Shown: positions 36,283-50,136, numbered from the stretch's first letter. The stretch is 64,000 nucleotides of DNA from Diphasiastrum complanatum (GCA_029204225.1 CM055108.1:2510348-2574347), one strand, 5' to 3'. Numbers and translations are program-made. The notes: generated by a model not told the origin, from the sequence alone.

Positions 36283-36715
36283 TTGGTTGTTCCAAGAAAT
36301 TGGGCCTTGATTGTATAAAAATACAAATCCAGAAGTTGACCTTCTAGTATCGATATCTCCTACCCAATCTGCATCTGTGTAGCCTTCGAGAATATTTGCA
36401 GATTGGCTGCCTCCATAACCGATGCTGAGATTCTTGGTTGCTTAGACGTACTTCATGACCTTTGTGATTGCTATCCAATGGGTTAGACCTGGATTTGATA
36501 GGAACTGGCTGAGTAAAATGATCGATTATGCAAGGCCTGGTCTTGTGTAGATCATTGCGTACATCAGTGAGCCGATGATGGAGTGAAACAGATATTGTTT
36601 CATTTCTTTTTTTTCTACCTCAGTTTGAGGAGAATGTTCCTTTGATAGCTTTTGTCCAGGGTCGAGTGGACAGTGACTTGGTTTGCAGTTGGCCATGCCA
36701 TACTTTTCCAACAAT
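36283..36715 (-). pseudogene. Copia fragment J: RT end and RNase H
   Basis: Minus strand from 36715: YGMANCKPSHCPLDPGQK, FHSIIGSLMYAMIYTRPGLA (end of RT/connection), then in other frames EGYTDADWVGDIDTRRSTSG and PISWNNQKQT (RNase H, first catalytic Asp). It is cut before the Glu block at the junction with Copia I near 36280. Another orientation, possibly another family. Confidence 0.8.
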
Positions 36716-36719
36716 ACAT

Positions 36720-37264
36720 CATAGTTTATGAGATATAATTTTTTGAATAAATGCTTGAAATGCACACTTTTGTGCACATTTTGTGATGACTTTAGTGTTA
36801 AAAAATGATTTTTTAGTTCATTTAGGAGATTTACGTAAAAAAGTTGATTGTTTTGTAAATCATTGCATGTGGATTTGATGCATGCTAGATGTTTGAAATC
36901 AATTGAATTTGGATTGATAAAAGCCAAATTGCGAATTTGATGACGAAAATCGATTTTCACAGTTTTAGTCCATATTGAATGAAATTCAAAGATCCCAATT
37001 ATGTAAATTTTTAGAAGTGTCGATTAAAAATCTATTTTCATTTATAGTTGAAGATTTGAGCTCTGCCAACTAGTTAAAACAATTTCTAGTTTTAAGAATC
37101 AATAATGTCCGAAGATAACGTGGGTCTTGAAGAAACGGTGACATATCTCCAAATTTGCTAGTAGTTCAGTGCAAACAAATGGGAAATCAAAATATTTGCA
37201 AAAAAAAGCAGATGAAATTTTTGCTAAGTCAAGTAGACATTCTATCCCAGCTAAATTTGGGTTG
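36720..37264 (+). pseudogene. Gypsy leader and gag start fragment (chromovirus-like)
   Basis: The plus strand resembles chromovirus 1 around 20080-20500: a CGATTTTCACAGTT block, then an ATG-GC/TC-GA-GATAA gag start at about 37105 (MSEDN-like, compare MADDN), TATCTCCAAATTTGC, and a Gln/Met/Leu-rich segment ending AATTTGGGTTG. Similarity stops near 37264. Heavily diverged relic. Confidence 0.5.
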
Positions 37265-38554
37265 TTGTCGTTATTCAATTTTTTTGTCATGATGGCATGA
37301 TCTACTTTTGACATGGGCTACGAGAAGATATAGGAATTTTTTCGTTTGATCAGAAACTTTATGGAAATAAGTGAATTGGACTTGTGAATCAGGTTTCATG
37401 GAATAGTATTCAAAATGAGATTTGTCCCTGTAAATTGTCATAATACTAGTATACAAGTTATTCCATAATTAAATTTCTTTCAACAAGAGATTTCGACAAC
37501 CAAGAATAAGTGCAACTTCTGAGATAATAGTATAACTATTTGCAAAATAATTGACTCTTGACATATGGGACACATCGGAAACATGTTAGTACAGATGGAT
37601 ACTTATCGAGATTTCTTGATCCGTGAAGGCTAGATATTGGAGAGGTACACTAGCCAAGGGAATGGCATATGAGCTCCCTAGTATTGAGAGAACAAGATCT
37701 AGACCATCCAAACTTAGAGTGGATCTTGAGTAAATTTTCCCCGGACTTCTTCAACCTAAGAGATCACCTTAGTTTCATAAGATCTTAAAAATGATTTTCT
37801 ATGTGTGATACATGCCCTAGCATTTTATGGAGATATCATTGAAGAGTTAAGTAAATTTAATGTGCCCATTGTGTTATGTCCTCAGAATGAAAGATTTTAT
37901 TAGTTTACTAGTCATTGTTGGGCATGAGACATCCTTCAAAACAGAACTCTAGTACATTGAAAGACTCTACTAATGACTATTTAAAAGGAGAAAGATACAT
38001 TTTAGTGTTGCATAGATAGTCAGAGATACTACGTATTTTAACATAATAAAAGTTAATTGCAACTATGAAAGTAGAGTGAGATTCTAGAATGATTATGATG
38101 AATTCTATGATGTGGAAGGGATAGTACAAGTCTCAAGATGAGTATGACATGGTTATATTGAGTTGTCCTTGGAGGAGAGCCTCATAGGTTAGCAAACAAT
38201 TGTTTATTGGAACTTTGGAGGGAGGAATGAGAGTGAACTATCACTCCTGCATCTAGTAGTGTTTCATCTAGTTCTAGTGTTTCCTGACGATTCAGTATCA
38301 GCTCAGCCGGTTCAGAACATCCCTTAACAATTGAAATAAAACCAATTGGCATAGTGCCAACATCTTCTGCATACATTATCAGAAAACTAGAAAATAGTGA
38401 AGATTTCTGCATTTCATACACTTGACATCATCAAAATTTTAGTGGTAATTTGATTATGGGTTTAGGGTTTAAGGTTCAAGAATTTGGGTTGTACAGAACA
38501 TTCAAACCCCTGCATGATTCTTTGTGTTCGAATAGGACGAATCTAGAATCGAGA
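37265..38554. other. Non-coding stretch left of the acyltransferase gene
   Basis: No recognisable protein. The short minus-strand frame at 38182-38421 has no known domain. The part just below 38555 should hold the 3' UTR of the acyltransferase. I see no clear A-tract (T-run on the plus strand) that would mark a retrocopy tail. Confidence 0.45.
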
Positions 38555-40141
38555 TTAGGTTCCCCATGTCTCTTCAATCCTTGTCCTGGAATTCCATACC
38601 AGATCCGGTTTTGCAACGACAAGAACTGCCACATACTCTGGATTACTCTGCAAGAAAGAGAACATTTCCATCTTGTTGATAAAGTGATCTTTCTGTTTAT
38701 TTACCTTCTCCCATAGCTTTTCGGCCTGCTCTGCTGTGACAGAAGGTATCACATCCCTGAGGCTTTGCACTGTCTCCTCTTCACTCAATAAGCCATCTTT
38801 GTCTTTATCAAGCAAGATAAAGATTGCTTCCAGCATTCCCCTAAAATTTTTATGGCGAGAGATAAATGCCAGGGTGGCTAGATACTGGCGGAAATTGATG
38901 TAGCCTCTTCTTGTCCGATCAAATAGGAAGAATGTTTGTTCCAATGGTGGGCAGTTAGGAAGCTCCAGAGAATTGAGAAATTCATCAAAAGTAACATTGC
39001 CTTTGTTTTCCACATCCAGGCAATGGAATTTCCTGAGATAATGCTTGGCTTCCCTCAATTTGAGCTTGTACACAAGCTCAAACCATCCAAACTCCACACT
39101 TGCACCACCACTGAAGTCTTTCCACTTCAATGCCTCCATCAAGAGAGCCCCATCCTCAAAGCTATGCTCAGAAACCATCACATTGAGAGCTTGGGCCATG
39201 TTCGTCTGAACCCTTTTCGCAAAATCCCTCGGAGATTTCTGCTCTTTCCATGTGGGCGCCACCACAGAGAGGTACTCCACCTCCAGGCAATTGTGGAATT
39301 GAGTGGTAAGGCGAAAGAGGAGGTAATAGATTGAAATTCCATGAGCAACCCAAGAAGGATCAAGGTGCACATAGGGGTACTTCACCACAATAGGTTGCAC
39401 TGTCAACCCTGGCTTGAATGCCCCATTCTTGAATGATATAATTACCTTGCCATTTGTGGTTGTCCCTTCTGGAAAGATCAAAACTGGGTTCCAATCGTTA
39501 CACATAGCCCTCCTTTTTATCTCTGCTGCAGCAACCCGTCTGGAATCTGGTCCATCTCTCTTCACAGCAATGACCTGTATAGCTCTCATTACTGCTCCCA
39601 CCACAGGCATGTCCACATTCTCCTGGGCTGTGACTATCACAGGCAGGTGCTTGAAGAAAATCAAGAGGGGTTCCACAAATGTGACGTGGTTGCAAACAAG
39701 AACGGGAGCTTGTTCTCTTGGAAAAGACCTGCCTTTGATCTTGATCCAATGAAAACCGCATGAAAAGAGTATAAGGCGAGCAACCCACCTGATGGGCCAT
39801 AACATTTTCCTACGCCACTTTGGAAGGGGGTTCTGTACCCAATCCTTGGCACCCACAAGAGCCACCTTGCTGAAAAGGTAAGCAAATAGAATGCAGAGAA
39901 GAATAACCATCAATCTTGCCACACAAATTGGCAGCAATAGAATAGTTTTCAGAAGCTCATACAGTCCATGGATGTGTTGATCTTTGGCTAGGAAGGGATT
40001 GAAAGGCATGTCTGGCTCCAAGGCAGGAAGCTGCCCCAGTGGGCTGTCCTGCCCACATGCAGAAACAGCTTCCTCCTGTATTTCATCAAAAGCATCCAAG
40101 TTTTCAAAAAGAGTACCTGCCTCTGTACCCATCTCTCCCAT
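38555..40141 (-). CDS. LPEAT2: Lysophospholipid acyltransferase with EF hands (LPEAT2-like)
   Basis: A complete 528-codon frame without stops. It predicts an ER-type membrane protein that adds an acyl chain from acyl-CoA to lysophosphatidylethanolamine or related lysophospholipids. A hydrophobic segment lies at about residues 66-95. The acyltransferase motif NHVTFVEPLL is at 151-160 (NHx4E rather than the commoner NHx4D; Glu is, from memory, usual in the LPEAT2 branch). FPEGTTTNGK is at 223-232. The C-terminal half has EF-hand-like loops at about 376-387, 408-419 (degenerate) and 445-456 (DKDKDGLLSEEE, canonical). Length is close to Arabidopsis LPEAT2 (about 540 residues). The start is the first Met of the open frame (a second Met follows at codon 4). 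The frame has no intron, which is unusual for this family, so a retrocopy is possible. The intact frame argues for recent origin or function. Confidence 0.88.
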   Translation of the reverse strand: MGEMGTEAGTLFENLDAFDEIQEEAVSACGQDSPLGQLPALEPDMPFNPFLAKDQHIHGLYELLKTILLLPICVARLMVILLCILFAYLFSKVALVGAKDWVQNPLPKWRRKMLWPIRWVARLILFSCGFHWIKIKGRSFPREQAPVLVCNHVTFVEPLLIFFKHLPVIVTAQENVDMPVVGAVMRAIQVIAVKRDGPDSRRVAAAEIKRRAMCNDWNPVLIFPEGTTTNGKVIISFKNGAFKPGLTVQPIVVKYPYVHLDPSWVAHGISIYYLLFRLTTQFHNCLEVEYLSVVAPTWKEQKSPRDFAKRVQTNMAQALNVMVSEHSFEDGALLMEALKWKDFSGGASVEFGWFELVYKLKLREAKHYLRKFHCLDVENKGNVTFDEFLNSLELPNCPPLEQTFFLFDRTRRGYINFRQYLATLAFISRHKNFRGMLEAIFILLDKDKDGLLSEEETVQSLRDVIPSVTAEQAEKLWEKVNKQKDHFINKMEMFSFLQSNPEYVAVLVVAKPDLVWNSRTRIEETWGT

Positions 40142-40228
40142 GTCTCTCTTTTCTCTGTCTCACTCTTCCTTCCTTTCTGTCCTTCAAGGTATGATGTGTA
40201 TGGAAGAGTGAGAAGCCTTTGTCACGAG

Positions 40229-40386
40229 AAAATTGAGGGTGCCTGCTATTCTTTCCTTTTTTGTGTCTGTTTTCTGGTGGTTCAAATTCCAGTGGACATT
40301 GAATTTTAAAATTGAGGGTGCCTGCTATTCTTTCTTTTTTTGTGTCTGTTTCTGGTGGTTCAAATTCCAGTGGACATTGAATTTTG
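40229..40386 (-). repeat. 79-bp tandem duplication upstream of the acyltransferase
   Basis: Two head-to-tail copies (40229-40307 and 40308-40386) differ by a few bases. They start 88 bp upstream of the ATG, so they probably lie in the 5' UTR or core promoter. Each unit holds a GGTGGTTCAAATTCC block. Confidence 0.85.
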
Positions 40387-41331
40387 CTCTGATCGTAAGG
40401 CCAAATATTGCATCAAATTCAAAATTTGGTGGACGGTTGGTAAAAGCAGCTTATAATACTCACTATTGGGTGCATCAAGGCCCCCACCCTCATCAAATAC
40501 GCTCATGCTTTGACAAGCCTCTATCCAAAATCATAATTCTTGGTAGATCATCTTAACTCTCCCAAATAGTTCGATAAGAGTGGGGCCGTGCTTGCACCTT
40601 TAGACAATAGCCAGTTGAGGAGTAGTTGCTTGCTTCGGTGTTGTTGACCTTTACTCACATTGAGGAATATGTTGCTTGCTTCTATGTCATTGGTAAATGT
40701 GTGTAGAAAATAATGCACATTGCATAGCACACTAGCTGAAAAAGCCATAAATTGTGGCCTTTTTGGATGAGGGTTGTCATCCATAACTCCACCATGGCCC
40801 ATGTTCTCCACCAATGATGTGAGAGCACATTAGTGCACGCCTCTAAGTGGATTTCACAATCATCCCCTTTTGTAATGAGAATGCCCTGAAAGTTGTGGGC
40901 CCTCAATCCAACAAACTCAAAGGCTTGATCGATGCTTAATCCATCTTCCAAGCTCCCAACCAGCACCTTTGGATTAAGCGACAACCGCGACTATCATGAC
41001 ATTCGTAGTGCAAAGTATGCTACTGTGAGGAGGACTGGATGACCCTTGTATTTTATTCGCATAACATGATTCAAAGTTTACCATTTTTGGTTATACCATG
41101 AATGCTCAAATTTTGCAATGTTTTCATGATGAACTACTAATTAATTCCAAGTGGCAAGTGTGTGAATTGGCAAAAATCCAAGTGGTAGGCATATAATATA
41201 TTGTGCCAAAGGTGGACCACCCCTAATCTCTAGGTGTGGTTGGCATTTAGGCTACGTCATGTTGGACTAGTTGTATATTGAATGGTATTTAATTCCCATA
41301 ACATGCACATTTGGCTTGTCTTGCATTGTAC
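40387..41331. other. Upstream region of the acyltransferase, no gene recognised
   Basis: Contains the presumed promoter of the minus-strand gene. A minus-strand frame at 40682-40984 has no recognisable domain. At about 41160 a TGTGAATTGGCAAAAATCC stretch resembles the start of the Copia A LTR, so an old LTR relic may begin there. No TATA box can be assigned with confidence. Confidence 0.4.
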
Positions 41332-41391
41332 AAAGGCTGAAAGGGAGAGTGGCACCAACATAAAGGCTGAAAGGGAGAGTGGCACCAACAT
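41332..41391 (+). repeat. 30-bp tandem duplication
   Basis: Two perfect copies of a 30-bp unit starting AAAGGCTGAAAGGG (41332-41361, 41362-41391). Confidence 0.9.
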
Positions 41392-41774
41392 TACTCACTT
41401 GTATATAGCTTTCAAGGCTAAGCCAAAGACATTTTTTGATGTGGCCTACCTTAATCAATGTTGTAGAGTTCCAAGTAGCACAACATCAGTGCAATCACCA
41501 CCTTTGGATGAAGGTGGCCCTAGGCCATCACACCCACTCACATTTGCCTATACTTCTCCCCTAGTCAAGGGGTCAATGAAAGTTTGTGAGACTAGCTATG
41601 TTGTAGCTTTACATCTACATTTCCATTCCGTGAGATTTACCTTTCATGTAAAGGTGAACAAGCCATCCTAACATCTGACATGTGTGTTACATAGTGTTTT
41701 ATTTTGAAAGATGGTTCATAAACTTTCTACACACCAAATCCAAGCTCATAGTTCTTACTTTTAAGGCCCTTCAA

Positions 41775-43963
<2,189 letters not shown>

Positions 43964-43964
43964 A

Positions 43965-44117
43965 TGATATCAAAGCATATAGAATTAAATCTGATACAAT
44001 GGTATCAGAGCATATGGAATTTAATCTGATACAGTGGTGTCAGAATATACAGGTTCAAAGCTGATACAGTGATATCAGAATGAATCAGAGTCAATATAGT
44101 GGTATCTTCGTGCATTC
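43965..44117 (+). repeat. Tandem array of PBS-like units, Copia E
   Basis: Units start at 43965, 44000, 44035, 44070 and 44100 (spacings 35, 35, 35, 30). Each begins with a variant of TGGTATCAGAGC: TGATATCAAAGC, TGGTATCAGAGC, TGGTGTCAGAAT, TGATATCAGAAT, TGGTATCTTCG. The first three units end CTGATACA(A/G). Only the second (44000-44011) is a perfect initiator tRNA-Met PBS, yet the first is next to the LTR end. Confidence 0.8.
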
Positions 44118-44168
44118 TTTATACATCCATCATCAAGCCACTATCTGGAGGTTATTTAGAATTAGAAG

Positions 44169-45150
44169 ATGTCGTTGATCATCAGCATTCAAGCTAAGAT
44201 CACTACGATCTTGGATCCAGAAGGTTCAAACTACTTGATTTGGAAATTAAAGACTTCACTCTTGTTGAAAGATGAAGGTCTATGGCAATGGGTTGAACCA
44301 ATTGAGGAGAAGCCAGTAGCTACTCCTGGCAAAGAACTCCGAGAATGGAGTTTAAAAAATGACAAAGCTATAGCAAGTATTGCGTCTTCAGTGCATGACA
44401 ATATAATGCTAGATCTTACATCAATCTCGAACGCAAAGTTTTTATGGGAAGAATTGCAAACCAATAATGAGACTCAATCTCGTAATCAAATCATGTTCTT
44501 GGAAGACCAATTAACTTACCTACAGTGGGACAGCAAAAAGACCTGAACACATTCGTGCAAAAGATTAAAGATCTGTTTATTTTCTTACAGAATTATAGTG
44601 CAAAAAACTCAAGTTCAAAGGACAAACAGCTTAGTTATTTTCTTTGAGCCCTACCCAGGTCATTCCACACAACTCAAATCTTATTAGCGAAAGATGCGAC
44701 AATGACGCTTCAAAAGGCAATAGACGGAGTTAAGGAGGAATTAGAAGCTCGTGAATGCTATGACAATAATGTTAATTCCAAGAATGCTCTATTTACTCAG
44801 AAGAATAAATCTTCTAAGAAGTCTAAGTTTAAGAGGGAGTCGTTTAAAAAGAATGAGTCTAAGACAAATGAACAACAATCTGGAAAAGAATTCTGGTGAT
44901 AAGAAGATCTACAACATATGCAAAAGATCAGGTCACACAGAAGAAAAGTGCTGGTTAAATCCAAAGATAGAGGGCATTCATTGTCATAAACGGGGCCATG
45001 CAGCAATAGACTGTTATCAGAATCCTAGAAACAAAAAGGAGCAGAATCGAAGTGAACCTTCAGATTCAAACTATGTCGAAGACAAACCAGAATGCTCCAG
45101 AGCAGCAGAAGACAGGACAACAAGAAACTCAACAACTTATGTTAGTGCTG
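44169..45150 (+). pseudogene. Copia E gag with two zinc knuckles
   Basis: Gag starts MSLIISIQAKITTILDPEG; NYLIWKLKTSLLLKDEGLW and the UBN2-like SISNAKFLWEELQ block follow, with a stop at 44544. After shifts, basic Lys/Ser-rich sequence and two knuckle motifs appear: ICKRSGHTEEKC with its first Cys changed to Tyr (YNIC), and HCHKRGHAAIDC. Two knuckles in series fit this Copia branch. Several stops break the frame. Confidence 0.8.
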
Positions 45151-45179
45151 ATCTATGATGTTCACCTAATTCAATACGA

Positions 45180-46205
45180 GAGGTAGTACTTGATTCGGGA
45201 GCCACCTCACATTTTGTTTCCTCGAAACAAATATTGTATGAGTACAAGAAGACGAACTATTCGAGATTTATTTTACTTGGAGACGGTTCTAAACACGTGG
45301 TTGATGGAACTGGTGTACTATGGCTGGACACGAATTAGGGTGACAAGAAATTGGAGGAAGCTCTCTATGTCCCTACTCTTGATAAAGATCTTCTAGTTGT
45401 AGCAAAGATAGTCGATACAGACATTTCAGTAACTTTCACGAAGAACTCTTGTAAATTGTTCGAGGAAGATTTTGATAACCTGGTTGCTAAAGACAAGAGA
45501 GAAGAAATTTTATATCACCTGAACAGTCGAACAAGAATCGAACAAGTCAATCAAACTCAGGAATCGACAAATGTACTGTGGCACAAGAGGCTATGTCACA
45601 TGAACATGGAAGCCTTGTACCAAGACAACAAAAGTCAGAGAATTCAAGGAGTCGAAATCAAAAGTAGAGATATTCGAACTACTTGTGAATTTCGTCTTAA
45701 AGGCAAAATGACTAGAGCACCTTTCAGTAAGGATGTCTATAAAGCAACTAAGATACTAGAAATTGTGCATTTAGATATTTGTGGACCATTCAGAGTATTG
45801 TTGTTGGGTGATGCACAGTACTTCATTATATTTATTGATGACTTCAACAAGTTTGATGTGGTATACTTTATTCGTACTAAATTTGAAGCTTTCAAGAAAT
45901 TCCTTGAGTATGTGAATTGGGCTGAGAAGCAAACATGGAATAAGTTGAAGCAAATTCACATAGATCGTGGAGGTGAGTACACATTCAAGGAATTCAAAGC
46001 TTATTATACTAATCGAGGTATTATGCATACAAAGACTGCATCATACACACCTCAACACAATGGAATAGTTGAACAAAGAAATCTTACACTGATGGAAGCT
46101 GCAAGGTGTATGATGGCTCATGTAAAGACCAAAATAGTTGTGGGCAGAAGCAGTGGCTACATCAAATTATCTTCAGAATCGTATTCTGAAATCTCAAATA
46201 CCGGA
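45180..46205 (+). pseudogene. Copia E protease and integrase core
   Basis: VLDSGATSHFVSSKQ at about 45187 is the protease active site. The frame 45351-46208 then holds LEEALYVPTLDKDLL (the expected LxxVLYVPxLxxNLLS block), the zinc finger (LWHKRLCHMNM; second Cys pair partly lost), and the complete integrase triad: IVHLDICGPF, HIDRGGEYTF and PQHNGIVEQRNLTL. The frame breaks near 46135 by a one-base shift. A further stop lies at 45337. Confidence 0.85.
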
Positions 46206-47796
46206 TAAAACTCCTCATGAGATATGGTGGAAGTCGAAGCCAAATCTAGCACATGTTTGGACATTTGGATGTGTAGTGTATATGCACATACAAGATAAGC
46301 TGAGAAAGAAACTCGATGAAAAGACAAAACAAGGTTTTCTGGTAAGATTCGAGTTACATTCATCATATTATCGTGTCTATATACTCGAAACTGGCAAGAT
46401 AAAAGTTGTTCGAGATGTCAAATTTGATGAGTCAAAATACATAGCAGACAGTGATCTAGTCGGCTATGAAATTCTCAAAAACTATTATGAGCTAACAACG
46501 ATGATAGAAGAAAAACAAGTAGAATATGAAAGAGAATCACCGGATTCAGAGGGAGGTCAAGATCGAGTGCATGACAGACTCGAATCACCAATTCGAATTC
46601 CAGCAAAAAAGCTCGAATCAGAATCGAACTCAAAACCAACTGTGAGAAGATCTGACAGACAACGAAAACCACCAAAAAGGTCTGGTCAGAATGTTTTTAA
46701 TACAGCCATTGAATTTTGTGGATTCTCCGAAGAACCTCAAACATTCGAGGAAGTTGTAGATGGACTAGATAAAGATAGATGGATTCAAGAAATGGAGGAC
46801 GAAATGTCATCCATGTATAAGAACAACGTATGGACACTTGCACCTATTCCTGATGGAAGAAAACCAGTCAAATGCAAGTGGATCTACAAGATCAAAACAG
46901 GTCCTGATGGAGAGAACATCAGATGCAAAGCAAGGTTAGTTGCTAAAGGATTTTCACAGAAGTATGGAATCGACTACACTGATACTTTCTCACCAGTAGT
47001 CAAACATACATCAATTCGCTTGTTATTCATGTATGTTGTGGGTCATGATCTGAAAATCCATATTGTGGATGAGAAGACTGCTTTCTTGCATGCAGAATTT
47101 GAAAAAGATTTATTCATAAATCAGCCACTTGGTTTTGTAAACCAAGAATATCTTGAATACTGATGTCACATGAATAAAAGCATTTATGGTCTGAAACAAA
47201 CTGCTAGACAATGGTATTACGCATGAAACATGCAGTTTAGCATGCATACAGGTCTATCCATACATTTCCATCATCAGGAAAGCACTGGAAGGACGAAGCA
47301 CTACGTTCCTTAGGCTTTGAACCTCTATTTGCTAAATCGAATGTCTATATCAAGCATGTCCAAAATGAAATAATCATTCTAGCTGTCTATGTTGATGACA
47401 TGCTTATCTTCTCAAGAAGAGATAAGTTAATTTCAGATGTCAAAAGAGACATTTTTGAAATACTTGAGATTGTTAATCTCGGAGAAGCTAAAATCTATCT
47501 AGGCTTGCAGATCCAAAGAGACTTTGAAGGTGGTAAGTTGTATCTTCACTAACAAAAGTACACTCAAAAGATCATTGAAGACTTCAACATGCTCAAATGC
47601 AAAGATGTACATACTCTCATAAAACCTGGAACAATATTAAGCAAGGCAGATTGTCCGCAGACTCTCGAAGAAGAGGATTGAATGGCCAAAACACCCTATC
47701 GTAGGCTGATTGGATCATTATTATATCTAGTAGACAACACCAGACCTGATATAGCATTTGTAGTATACAGGCTGAGCCAATATACACAACTACACA
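46138..47796 (+). pseudogene. Copia E integrase end and reverse transcriptase
   Basis: The open frame 46138-47163 gives the integrase C-terminus (TPHEIWWKSKPNLAHV, VRDVKFDESKY), an acidic linker, then RT: WIQEMEDEMSSMYKNN, CKWIYKIKTGPDG, CKARLVAKGFSQKYGIDY, DTFSPVVKHTSIRLL and DEKTAFLHAEFEKDL (first Asp). A stop at 47161 is followed by SIYGLKQTARQWYY, a 58-bp foreign insert (47228-47286), ILAVYVDDMLIFSR and KIYLGLQIQRD. It ends at IGSLLYLVDNTRPDIAFV, where RNase H should begin. It is the only Copia in the window with a nearly whole RT domain. Confidence 0.88.
47228..47286 (-). repeat. 58-bp chromovirus leader fragment inside Copia RT
   Basis: The reverse complement matches 19804-19863 of the chromovirus 1 leader with about four differences. 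It interrupts RT between the YGLKQ box and the segment leading to YVDD. Confidence 0.85.
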
Positions 47797-48240
47797 TATG
47801 AGCGTTTTGCCATGACGCTGCCACGTGAACCCGATACTTAATCAAAATTTTGACATTTTTCTTTGCGTGGCTCTGCCACGCGTGGTACATCCACAACAAA
47901 AAAAATTCGAGGACCCTGCTGGTCAAATTCAAGCTGGAGGTGGGTCCGACATTGAATTTTTTTTTCTCGTGGCAGTGCCACGCAAATTTTTTTAAACCAA
48001 ATTTAAAAAAAACAAGCGCCAACATTGTTCGGCGTGGTAAAGCCACGCGTGGAAGTGCCACGCAAGGCTGTTATTTAACCACCTCTCATATGACTTCTGA
48101 TATTCACTTATTTGGAGATTTGCCATGCGTGGCAATCCATATTTGTTGTAATTTTGGAGATTTGCCACGCGTGGCAAATCTCCAAAGAATATTCCACAGA
48201 ATTGTAATTTCATATTGCCGCACGTGGCAAAATATATTTG
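47797..48240. repeat. Cluster of GCCACGCGTGGC-type inverted repeats
   Basis: At least six versions of GCCACG/CGTGGC pairs occur, at about 47816, 47866-47883, 47970-47982, 48032-48062, 48121-48134 and 48156-48183. The strongest is a perfect 34-bp palindrome at 48153-48186 centred on ACGCGT. An ATATTTGTTGTAATTTT block follows two of them (48139 and 48231). Nothing coding is seen. It could be a MITE-like element or a hairpin RNA source. Confidence 0.65.
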
Positions 48241-48728
48241 TTGTAATTTTTTCTTAAAAACTATTTGAACAATATTTTGATAAACAAACAACCCTATGAT
48301 AAATTTAAAAGTAAATGAATTGTTTTTTAGGCTTTAAATAAGTGTGGACTAATAATAAAATGAATTAAAAATCAAATGATCATTGTGTCAAATTATTGTG
48401 CTCTGACGAAATCAATATTGTGCCTTGACCAGAGTGAAGATATGAAGATATTGCTTTAATAGATTTTAAATATAGTAAGGATGTTTCAAAAGAAAAATGT
48501 TTTTGAAGCGACTATAAATGATTAACGTATGCTCACTAATTGTTTTCTTTGGTCAATCAATTTTTGCTAGATCTTTAATAAGACATAGATTGCATTGAAA
48601 GCATTTGATTTAAAATGAATCAGAAGTGATTGGTAGATTGAAATCAAGATAAACTTGAAAAATGCAAGAATGTATTATAAAGATGCAATAATTACGTAAA
48701 CTATCATTTTATCACAAAAATGATTGTG

Positions 48729-48761
<33 letters not shown>

Positions 48762-48869
48762 CTAGTAAAGAGTGCTCGTCGTTGACGGGCAATGGCGGTC
48801 GATCTAGGTGACGGCCGATGATTTGAAAATTCAGTATTTCATGTTGTTGACGGATGCTGGTTTTCCGAT
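48241..48869. other. Non-coding stretch with (TA)n tract
   Basis: AT-rich, no coding motif. Contains a TA tract at 48730-48762 with one G. Past 48775 the base composition turns GC-richer. Confidence 0.45.
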
Positions 48870-49012
48870 CTAGGTGGCGGTGGTCCCTATGCGGCCTAAT
48901 TGTGGTCCTTGCGCGACGGTCCTTATACGGCCTAAATGTGGTCCCTTTGCGGCCTAATTGTCGTCCCTATGCGGTCCCTTTGCGGCCTAATTGCGGTCCT
49001 TATGCGGTAATC
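48870..49012 (+). repeat. GC-rich minisatellite (TGCGGCCTAATTG units)
   Basis: About five irregular repeats of GGTCC-(C/T)T(A/T)TGCGGCCTAATTG(T/C)-type units. The translated frame (48854-49042) only reflects the repeat. Confidence 0.7.
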
Positions 49013-49018
49013 GTGAGA

Positions 49019-50136
<1,118 letters not shown>

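Noticed and set aside
38182-38421. Minus-strand 79-codon frame as a separate gene downstream of the acyltransferase
   Set aside because: It has no domain and no support beyond its length. It may lie in the 3' UTR.
39168-39752. Overlapping frames inside the acyltransferase gene on both strands
   Set aside because: They are shadows of the 528-codon frame and have no protein domain of their own.
40548-40984. Minus-strand frames upstream of the acyltransferase as an upstream exon or gene
   Set aside because: No recognisable domain, no convincing splice sites, and composition like the surrounding non-coding DNA.
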